DNA of 7,818 nucleotides, taken from positions 1 through 7,818 of the forward strand of contig CANGMU010000101.1 in the NCBI GenBank assembly GCA_947454665.1, given 5' to 3'. Shown one piece after another: positions 1-5,340 of the stretch. Below the pieces are notes generated by a model. The model searched no databases. It saw only the letters and a list, made by a program, of their open reading frames with translations, and was not told the origin of the DNA. The number at the start of each line of letters is the position of its first letter. Position 1 is the first letter of the stretch. Source of the DNA: Pseudomonadota bacterium (GTDB lineage Bacteria; Pseudomonadota; Gammaproteobacteria; Steroidobacterales; Steroidobacteraceae). Position numbers and translations under genes: made by a program.

Positions 1-910
1 CAAGCGCGCCATCGACCGCGGCCAGACCGTGGCAGCGAGCCTGCAGGCGCCGGTGCTGTTCCAGATCGCCGAGGACCTCTCGCGCATCCAGATCGAGACC
101 AAGGTCGACGAAGCGGACATCGGATCGATCAAGACCGACAACGTCGCCACTTTCACGGTCGATGCGTTCCCGGACCAGACCTTCCAGGGTCGCGTCGCGC
201 AGGTGCGCCTGGCGGCGACGAGCGTGCAGAACGTGGTGACCTACAGCGTCATGGTGCAGGCGCCGAACCCGCGGCAGATGCTGCTGCCGGGCATGACCGC
301 CAATGTGCGCATCGTGACCGACCGTCGCGAGAACGTGCTGCGCGTGCCGAACGATGCCACGCGCTTCCAGCCCGTCGGCGCGAAGGCGGGTCCGGGCGCC
401 GGCGGTGCGCCGGGTGCCGGTGGTGGTGCGCCGGGCGCCGGTGGCCCGGGCGGCGGTTTTGCCGCGCAGAATGCACAGATGGCCCAGGAATTGGGTCTGA
501 CGAAGGAACAGCAGGACAAGCTCGCCAAGGGTCGTCAGGAACTCTTCGCGCAGATGCGCCAGCAGCAGGGCGGCGGTGGCCTCGCAGGTGGCGGCGGTGG
601 TGGTGGCTTCGGAGGTCCGCCGTTCGGCGACCAGCAGGGCCAGGCCATGCGCGCGCGCATGGAAAACCTCATGCGCAGCGTCCTGAACGAAGAACAGCTG
701 AAGAAGTGGCAGGCACAGCGCTCGCAGCGCGGCGGTGCTGGCGGCGTGCGCCAGCGGCCGGGCACGCTCTATACGCTCGACGGCAAGACGCCCAAGGCCA
801 ACACGGTTCGCACGGGCCTGGCCGACGATCGCTTTACCGAACTGGTCGGCGGTGACATGAAGGAAGGCGATGCGGTCATCGTGAAGTCCCGCACCGAGGT
901 CAAGAAGTGA
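1..910 (+). CDS. MacA-like periplasmic adaptor (HlyD/RND-adaptor family), 5'-truncated, with Gly-rich/LTxxQ insert
   Basis: The reading frame is open from base 2, so the N-terminus (signal or anchor, hairpin, lipoyl half) lies outside the window. The GTG at 29 is an internal Val codon, because family sequence (IDRGQTVAASLQAPVLF) runs straight through it. Adaptor hallmarks follow: VDEADIG, the beta-barrel region with DAFPDQTFQGRV, then LPGMTANVRI and LRVPNDA. The C-terminal membrane-proximal strand pair (TLYTLDGK, VRTGLADDRFTELVGGDMKEGD) closes the protein. In the family these two parts are joined by a short turn. Here they are separated by about 130 residues (bases about 371-763): a Gly/Ala/Pro linker, a charged helix with LTKEQ, a second poly-Gly linker and another helix with LNEEQ. 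The protein should work in the periplasm, joining the inner-membrane ABC pump encoded next to an outer-membrane channel that is not in the window. The stop overlaps the following GTG start. Family confidence is high; substrate is unknown. Confidence 0.93.
   Translation, partial: KRAIDRGQTVAASLQAPVLFQIAEDLSRIQIETKVDEADIGSIKTDNVATFTVDAFPDQTFQGRVAQVRLAATSVQNVVTYSVMVQAPNPRQMLLPGMTANVRIVTDRRENVLRVPNDATRFQPVGAKAGPGAGGAPGAGGGAPGAGGPGGGFAAQNAQMAQELGLTKEQQDKLAKGRQELFAQMRQQQGGGGLAGGGGGGGFGGPPFGDQQGQAMRARMENLMRSVLNEEQLKKWQAQRSQRGGAGGVRQRPGTLYTLDGKTPKANTVRTGLADDRFTELVGGDMKEGDAVIVKSRTEVKK
404..444 (+). repeat. Two-copy 21-bp tandem repeat coding for the Gly/Ala/Pro linker
   Basis: Bases 404-423 and 425-444 are the same 20-base word with one T/C difference, repeating at a 21-base (seven-codon) period. 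They encode the heptad GAPGAGG in frame inside the adaptor's first linker. A more diverged copy may precede it. The period is a multiple of three, so copy-number change would lengthen or shorten the linker without a frameshift. Confidence 0.7.
896..899 (+). promoter_or_regulatory. Ribosome binding site (GAGG) fixing the GTG start of the ABC ATPase
   Basis: GAGG ends 7 bases before the GTG at 907. It lies inside the adaptor coding sequence and supports the GTG that overlaps the adaptor stop. A second GTG in frame at 928 has a GAGG at 913-916 about 11 bases upstream, so it is the weaker choice. Confidence 0.55.
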
Positions 911-1641
911 ACGAGGCGGGCGCCAACGTGAAGGTGCCCGTCGTCGCGGCCCGCGACCTCACGAAGTCCTACCAGCTCGGCGAGCAGGCCGTGCATGCCT
1001 TGCGCGGCGTGAGCTTCGAGATCCATCGCGGCGAATTCGTGGCGATCATGGGGCCCTCGGGCTCGGGCAAGTCGACGCTGATGAACATGATCGGCGCGCT
1101 CGACGTGCCCACCTCCGGCGAACTGAAGATCGACGGCGTGGACATCGCGACGCTCGACCGCGACCAGTTGGCCGGCCTGCGCAACCACACCATCGGCTTC
1201 GTGTTCCAGCAGTTCAACCTGCTGGCGCGCACGACGGCGCTGGACAACGTGAAGCTGCCGCTGACTTACGCGATGCCGCGGCCTGCCGACCCGGAAGCCA
1301 TGGCGCGCCAGCGGCTCGAACAGGTGGGTCTCGGCAGCCGCATGGACCACGTGCCTTCGCAGCTCTCCGGCGGCCAGCAGCAGCGTGTCGCGATCGCGCG
1401 CGCGCTCGTGAACAACCCCAGCCTGATCCTGGCCGATGAACCGACCGGCGCTCTGGATTCGGCGACGTCGCTCGAGATCCTGAACCTCTTCAAGGCCCTC
1501 AATGCGCAGGGCATGACGGTGATCATGGTCACGCATGAACTGGACGTGGCCTCGCATGCCAAGCGCCTGTTGCGGGTCCGTGACGGCCAGATCGTCGAGG
1601 ATCGACCGGTGCATGGCCTGCTCGAGGAGTCCGCGACATGA
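907..1641 (+). CDS. MacB-type ABC transporter ATP-binding protein
   Basis: This 244-residue nucleotide-binding subunit energises the adaptor/permease pump at the cytoplasmic face of the inner membrane. All ABC motifs are intact: Walker A GPSGSGKST (residues 49-57), Q-loop FQQFN (100-104), signature LSGGQ (153-157), Walker B LILADE (173-178) with catalytic E178, D-loop ALD (182-184) and H-loop H210. The sequence around the motifs (SGELKIDGVDIATL, GFVFQQFNLL, LADEPTGALDS) is typical of the MacB/LolD branch. Length is normal for a stand-alone domain. In E. coli MacB this domain is fused to the permease; here it is a separate gene. It starts with GTG, overlapping the adaptor stop by 4 bases (GTGA), and ends overlapping the permease ATG (ATGA), so the three genes are probably translationally coupled. 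The substrate cannot be read from the sequence. Confidence 0.96.
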   Translation: MNEAGANVKVPVVAARDLTKSYQLGEQAVHALRGVSFEIHRGEFVAIMGPSGSGKSTLMNMIGALDVPTSGELKIDGVDIATLDRDQLAGLRNHTIGFVFQQFNLLARTTALDNVKLPLTYAMPRPADPEAMARQRLEQVGLGSRMDHVPSQLSGGQQQRVAIARALVNNPSLILADEPTGALDSATSLEILNLFKALNAQGMTVIMVTHELDVASHAKRLLRVRDGQIVEDRPVHGLLEESAT

Positions 1642-2864
1642 GCCTGCTCGAATTCCTGCGCACGGCGATGATCGCCCTGCGGCGCAACGTGCTGCGCAGC
1701 GTCTTGACGACGCTGGGCATCATCATCGGTGTCGGCAGCGTCATCGTGATGTCGGCCATCGGCGGTGGCGCAAGTCGCCAGATCGAACAGCAGATCGCCA
1801 GCCTCGGCACGAACCAGCTGACGATCTTCCCGGGCTCGATGAACGTCGGCGGCCGGCAGGGTGGTTTCGGTTCAGCGCCGCCGCTGACGGAAAAGGACTT
1901 GCGGGCGATCCGCGAGCGCGTCGATGGCGTGGTGGCGGTTTCCGGCCAGATGAACAACAGCGCCACCATCGTCGCGGGCAGCGCCAACTGGGTCACCCAG
2001 GTCCAGGGCGCGAGTGCGGAGATCCAGGATGTGCGGGACTGGCCGCTCTCCGCCGGTCGTTTCTACGATGCGATCGAAGCGTCTTCACGCCGCAAGATCG
2101 CGGTCATCGGGGCGACGGTCGCGCGCGAGTTGTTCGGTGGCAGCGATCCGGTCGGCACCACGATCCGCGTGAACAACGTGCCTTTCGAGATCATAGGTGT
2201 CCTCAAGGCCAAGGGGCAGGCCGGTGGCCGAGACCAGGACGACGTCATCTTCGTCCCGTTGCAGACGGCGCGCTCGCGCCTGATGGGCCGCGTGCGCGTG
2301 CCGGACGAGGTGGGCCAGATCCTGGTCAAGGTCGACGAAGAACACGAACTGGCAGAGGTGCAGGCGGACCTCGAACGGGTGCTGCGCGAGCGGCGCCGTG
2401 TCGCCGCCAACGCACAGGACAACTTCGCCGTGCGCAATTTCGCCGACATCCTTGCCACGCGCAGTGCGACGCAGCGGACGCTGAGTCTGCTGCTGGCTTC
2501 CGCGGCGGCGATCTCGCTGATCGTCGGTGGCATCGGCATCATGAACATCATGCTGGTCTCGGTGACCGAGCGGACCCGCGAAATCGGCCTGCGCATGGCC
2601 ATCGGTGCGAAGGGCGGCGACATCCTCGGGCAGTTCCTGACCGAGGCCGTGCTGCTGTGTCTGGCCGGTGGCTTCATCGGCCTCACGCTCGGCGTCGGGA
2701 TCTCGGTCGTGGTCAGCAGCATCTTCCAATGGCCGGTCTTCATCAGTCCGGGCATCATCCTCGTCGCGATTTTCGCTTCGGCTGCGGTCGGCGTGATATT
2801 CGGCTATGTGCCGGCCCGCCGGGCTTCCCAGCTCAATCCGATCGAGGCCCTGCGTTACGAATGA
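1638..2864 (+). CDS. MacB/FtsX-type ABC transporter permease
   Basis: This 408-residue inner-membrane subunit has the four-helix MacB topology. Helix 1 (about 21-41) follows the cytoplasmic N-terminus (LLEFLRTAMIALRRNVLR). A large periplasmic domain spans roughly residues 42-280 (MacB_PCD type). Helices 2-4 lie at about 283-307, 334-360 and 371-391 (FtsX domain). The family block ERTREIGLRMAIGAK (311-325) and the ending VPARRASQLNPIEALRYE (391-408) are diagnostic. A strong GAGGAG ribosome binding site at 1624-1629 sits 8 bases before the ATG, supporting this start. It overlaps both neighbours by 4 bases. It should pair as a dimer with the ATPase and contact the adaptor through the periplasmic domain. 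Members of this family act in macrolide, peptide or lipoprotein export or as mechanotransmitters; which applies here is unknown. Confidence 0.95.
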   Translation: MSLLEFLRTAMIALRRNVLRSVLTTLGIIIGVGSVIVMSAIGGGASRQIEQQIASLGTNQLTIFPGSMNVGGRQGGFGSAPPLTEKDLRAIRERVDGVVAVSGQMNNSATIVAGSANWVTQVQGASAEIQDVRDWPLSAGRFYDAIEASSRRKIAVIGATVARELFGGSDPVGTTIRVNNVPFEIIGVLKAKGQAGGRDQDDVIFVPLQTARSRLMGRVRVPDEVGQILVKVDEEHELAEVQADLERVLRERRRVAANAQDNFAVRNFADILATRSATQRTLSLLLASAAAISLIVGGIGIMNIMLVSVTERTREIGLRMAIGAKGGDILGQFLTEAVLLCLAGGFIGLTLGVGISVVVSSIFQWPVFISPGIILVAIFASAAVGVIFGYVPARRASQLNPIEALRYE

Positions 2865-3286
2865 CGACGCCTGCCGCTTCCGCCTTTGACCGCCGCTGGC
2901 TGCTTTGGGGCAGCCTCGTCGTCGCGCTGGTCATTGGTGGGACGGTGCTGGGCAAGTATCGGCTGGTCGAGCCGGTGCCTTTCGCGGCGGCCTGCGAGCG
3001 CCACGAAGGGCCTCTTGTCGCGTGCCTCGTGCGTGGTGCGCTGGTCGTTCTGTTCGTGAAGAACATCGCGGGCATGGCGGCGACGCTGTTCGGCTTCTGG
3101 TCGACCGTGACGCGCCAGCGTCCGCTGGCTTTTGCCGCCGTCGCGATGGGCGGCATCAGCATGGTGCTGTACCGCTTCGATGCGGCCGTCGTCGGCGTGA
3201 TGCTGGGCTTACTGGTCCTGGCTCGTGCGGCGGCCGGGCCAGAGCAGGACGGTAGCGCAGACCACGCAGAGGCCCGCCAGGCCTGA
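2861..3286 (+). CDS. Small multi-spanning membrane protein of unknown function, fourth gene of the macAB-like operon
   Basis: I do not recognise a named family with confidence. The ATG at 2861 overlaps the permease stop (ATGA), as at the other operon junctions, giving 141 residues. The frame is open far upstream, but that part lies antiparallel or out of phase with clear genes. Four hydrophobic segments are visible at about 13-31, 52-75, 88-103 and 105-122. Two cysteines (C45, C55) lie in the loop and helix edge after segment 1 (AAACERHEGPLVAC). The polar tail rich in D, E, Q and A is cytoplasmic or periplasmic depending on topology. No strong ribosome binding site sits at normal distance (GAGG at 2844-2847 is 13 bases away), so translation is probably coupled. 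The last 78 bases overlap the 3' end of the GH17 gene on the other strand. A functional link either to the pump or to the GH17 protein is possible. Confidence 0.72.
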   Translation: MTTPAASAFDRRWLLWGSLVVALVIGGTVLGKYRLVEPVPFAAACERHEGPLVACLVRGALVVLFVKNIAGMAATLFGFWSTVTRQRPLAFAAVAMGGISMVLYRFDAAVVGVMLGLLVLARAAAGPEQDGSADHAEARQA

Positions 3287-4843
3287 TGCCGGGCTGTTCA
3301 CCAGCCCTTCTCTCAGCAGGCTGATCACGGCGCCCGACCCGATCAGGGCGGCCATCAATGTTTCTTCTGCCATCTCCCGCGGCCGCAGTCGGCGTGGTCC
3401 GCGCCCGAACATTGCCAGCAGCATCAGCGCGAGCACCGGCAGCACATAGAGGCAGGTCGGGAAGCCGCGATAACGCGGATCCAGCGCGAGGCCCACGGCA
3501 ACATAGGCCAGGCCCGCGAGCACGATGAATCGCAGCAGGCCGAGCGTGCGATGCCTGCTGCCGGCCGGCGGTTGCAGGCGCAGTTCGCGGTGGTCCAGGC
3601 TGCGGAAGGCGGCATACACGCCTTCCGGTTGCGGCAGGCTGTCGCGCGACTTGGCGCCCGAGAACAGCAACTGGATCCAGGCATAGAGCAGGCTGCCGGC
3701 CGCGACCACGACGAGGCTGGCGACCCATTCGTTGGTCGTGCGGTTCGTGACGTCCAGATAGCGCCACTGCATCACGGCCACGGCACCGGCCGCAGCACCG
3801 GACAGCAGCAGCAAGGGCAGATTCGGGCGGCCCAGTCGCCGCGACAGCGCAAGACCGGCCGCGGCGAACAGCAAGGCACCGAATCCTGCAGCCGAGAAGC
3901 CCTGCCGCCAGTCCGGGTCTTCCTCCACGGGGCCCTGCAGCGGGAATTTCGGTATTCCGGCGGCGTCGTAAAGCCCCCAGTAGCCGCCCACCGTGCCTTC
4001 CTGCGCGCGTTTCCACGGCTGGTCATACGCTTCGATGAGGTTGTATTCGATGCCCTCGGTGCCCGCCCAGTGCGTGAATTCCCGAATGAAACGTGCCTGT
4101 GCCACGCGACCCGGCACAGCGCCGACGCGCTGTCGACCCTGGCTGGGCCAGCCTGTCTCGCCGATGAACACACGCTGGTCCGGGAAGCTCGCCTTGGCTT
4201 CGCCATAGATGCTGGCAGTGTGGGCGAGTGCTTCATCGATGCCGGTCGGTTTGTCGTCCCAGTAGGGCAGCAGGTGGATCGTGAGGAAGTCGACGTCCTT
4301 CGCGAGTTGCGGGTTCTGTTTCCAGAAATCCCAGACGTCGGCATACGTGACCGGCAGGTCCGTGCCCGCCTTCACTTGTCGGATCAGCGCTGCGAGCCGG
4401 TCGACGGTCTGCTCCCGACGCAGCAGCACCTCGTTGCCGACGATCACAGCATCGATCACGTCGTGGTCGCGTTTGGCGACTTCCAGGCCGTGCTCGATCT
4501 CCTTCTGGTTCAGCACCGGGTCGATGCCGATCCACAGGCCCAGCAGCACACGCAGGCCCACTTCGCGCGCGATGGGTGGCACCTGGTCGATGCCATTGCT
4601 CACTGCATAGATGCGCACGCAGCGGAAGCGGGTTGAAAGCGCCTTGAGGTCCCGCTCGATCTGCTTGCGGTCGATCGCGCTCGAGAGCAGCAGGGGCTGC
4701 TCGTGTGGCGGGGTGTAGGACGCACAGTCGAGCTTGCCGGCCGGTGCATCGGTCAGCGTCACGCGATGGCCGTCCTGCCACCACAGCCAGAGGGAGATCA
4801 GCAGCGTGCACGCGGGCACGGCGAGGAGCAGGAAGCGTTTCAC
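3209..4843 (-). CDS. Membrane-bound glycoside hydrolase family 17 protein (type often annotated beta-(1,6)-glucan synthase)
   Basis: From the GTG at 4843 the protein has 544 residues. An N-terminal signal-anchor (2-22, KRFLLLAVPACTLLISLW) leads into a GH17 TIM-barrel domain (about 35-305), presumably periplasmic. Both GH17 catalytic glutamates are present: acid/base E138 in VIVGNE and nucleophile E229 in VFIGETGWPSQG. The C-terminal half has about seven membrane helices (near 315-333, 341-359, 373-394, 434-454, 463-480, 494-510, 519-535). The family cleaves or transfers beta-1,3-glucan. Proteobacterial members are often labelled beta-glucan synthases, but no glycosyltransferase motif is visible here, so glucan remodelling is the safer inference. 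An ATG at 4882 would add 13 residues (MSRIVTASATLGR) before the hydrophobic segment. Neither start has a good ribosome binding site. The GTG gives a cleaner signal-anchor. The 3' end overlaps the membrane protein gene by 78 bases. Confidence 0.85.
   Translation of the reverse strand: MKRFLLLAVPACTLLISLWLWWQDGHRVTLTDAPAGKLDCASYTPPHEQPLLLSSAIDRKQIERDLKALSTRFRCVRIYAVSNGIDQVPPIAREVGLRVLLGLWIGIDPVLNQKEIEHGLEVAKRDHDVIDAVIVGNEVLLRREQTVDRLAALIRQVKAGTDLPVTYADVWDFWKQNPQLAKDVDFLTIHLLPYWDDKPTGIDEALAHTASIYGEAKASFPDQRVFIGETGWPSQGRQRVGAVPGRVAQARFIREFTHWAGTEGIEYNLIEAYDQPWKRAQEGTVGGYWGLYDAAGIPKFPLQGPVEEDPDWRQGFSAAGFGALLFAAAGLALSRRLGRPNLPLLLLSGAAAGAVAVMQWRYLDVTNRTTNEWVASLVVVAAGSLLYAWIQLLFSGAKSRDSLPQPEGVYAAFRSLDHRELRLQPPAGSRHRTLGLLRFIVLAGLAYVAVGLALDPRYRGFPTCLYVLPVLALMLLAMFGRGPRRLRPREMAEETLMAALIGSGAVISLLREGLVNSPASGLAGLCVVCATVLLWPGRRTSQDQ
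3291..3314 (+). terminator. Candidate intrinsic terminator of the macAB-like operon
   Basis: GGGCTG (3291-3296), a 5-base loop and CAGCCC (3302-3307) form a perfect 6-bp GC-rich stem, followed by TTCTCTC. It begins 4 bases after the stop of the 141-residue membrane protein gene, the expected place for an operon terminator. The stem is short and the T tract is broken. The site lies inside the GH17 coding sequence on the other strand. Confidence 0.4.
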
Positions 4844-4880
4844 GCGGCCGAGTGTAGCCGAGGCGGTTACGATACGGCTC
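4844..4880. promoter_or_regulatory. Divergent promoter region between GH17 and HIT genes
   Basis: This 37-base gap must hold start signals for both genes unless GH17 starts at 4882. On the plus strand TACGAT (4868-4873) resembles a -10 box and ends 7 bases before the HIT ATG. On the minus strand TACACT (4856-4851) ends 7 bases before the GTG. Both spacings would place transcription starts at or next to the start codon, which fits leaderless mRNAs and the lack of Shine-Dalgarno sequences. No good -35 boxes are seen. Confidence 0.3.
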
Positions 4881-5318
4881 ATGACCACCGCCATCCATCG
4901 ACGCGTCGACCTGCTGCGTGCGGGCGCCGACCCCACTGGTATTGCCAGGCTGCCTTCGGGTTGGGCCGTGTTCGGTGAATCACAGTTCCTGCGCGGCTAC
5001 GCGATGCTGCTGCCCGATCCGGTCGTCGGCACCCTGAACGACCTCACCGGCGAGGCGCGCAGGCAGTTTCTCGATGACATGGCGCGGCTCGGTGATGCCG
5101 TGCTCGCGGCCACCGGCGCGTTGCGCATCAATTACGCCATGTTCGGCAATGTGGAGCCGGCGCTGCATGCGCATGTCGTGCCGCGCTATACGACCGAGGA
5201 GCCTGCGCTGGCGACAGCGCATCCCTGGGCTTACGACTGGAATGCCGCGCCGCGCTTCGATCTGCTGCGCGATCAGGGCCTGATGCAGGCCGTGAGGACC
5301 GCGCTGGAGAACGGCTAG
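4881..5318 (+). CDS. HIT-family protein (histidine triad nucleotide hydrolase/transferase, Ap4A hydrolase-like)
   Basis: The 145-residue cytoplasmic protein matches the compact HIT fold. The central SQFLRGYAMLLP strand (34-45), the helix with FLDDMARLGDAVLAATGA (63-80) and INYAMFGN (83-90) precede the active-site stretch EPALHAHVVPRY (92-103). H96 aligns with the nucleophilic middle histidine of the triad and H98 with the last one. The first histidine position is Ala (A94). Such PALHAH versions occur in HIT subfamilies as I recall them, so this is probably not inactivating. Members hydrolyse or transfer nucleotidyl groups, for instance on diadenosine polyphosphates; the substrate here is unknown. 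The ATG at 4881 is the first sensible start, with no clear ribosome binding site (GAGG at 4860-4863 is 17 bases away). The stop TAG is part of a CTAG shared with the converging gene. Confidence 0.85.
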   Translation: MTTAIHRRVDLLRAGADPTGIARLPSGWAVFGESQFLRGYAMLLPDPVVGTLNDLTGEARRQFLDDMARLGDAVLAATGALRINYAMFGNVEPALHAHVVPRYTTEEPALATAHPWAYDWNAAPRFDLLRDQGLMQAVRTALENG

Positions 5319-5340
5319 CTCGCGGACAGCGTCAGCGCGG
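5299..5340. terminator. Inverted repeat around the shared stop codons, possible bidirectional terminator
   Basis: CCGCGCTG (5299-5306) and CAGCGCGG (5333-5340) are perfect 8-bp complements with a 26-base loop that contains the CTAG double stop (5315-5318). There is no T tract on either side and the loop is long. It could be a weak two-way termination or mRNA-stabilising hairpin, or chance in GC-rich DNA. Confidence 0.22.

Noticed and set aside
29..31. GTG as start of the adaptor gene
   Set aside because: The frame is open to the window edge and adaptor-family sequence is continuous upstream of it, so the gene is truncated by the window, not started here.
769..1614. Long minus-strand open frame (281 codons) opposite the ABC ATPase
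   Set aside because: It lies antisense to a gene with all ABC motifs; its His/Arg/Gln-rich composition is the usual mirror of GC-rich coding DNA.
2063..2758. Minus-strand open frames opposite the permease
   Set aside because: Antisense shadows of a clear MacB/FtsX permease, without family features or start signals.
1535..2860. Plus-strand open frame running upstream of the 141-residue membrane protein
   Set aside because: This part is out of phase with the ATPase and permease genes and has Arg/Pro/Gly-rich shadow composition; only the portion from ATG 2861 is hydrophobic and operon-spaced.
907..2864. Separate ATPase and permease genes as a novel arrangement
   Set aside because: Split MacB-type transporters are common outside the fused E. 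coli example, so the split alone is not unusual.
3551..4636. Plus-strand open frame of 361 codons opposite GH17
   Set aside because: GH17 on the minus strand has both catalytic motifs and membrane helices; the plus-strand translation has neither a domain nor a plausible composition.
4844..4936. Upstream GTG at 4936 as GH17 start
   Set aside because: It would overlap the HIT gene by 56 bases and add an Arg/Ser-rich tail before the signal-anchor; starts at 4843 or 4882 are more credible.
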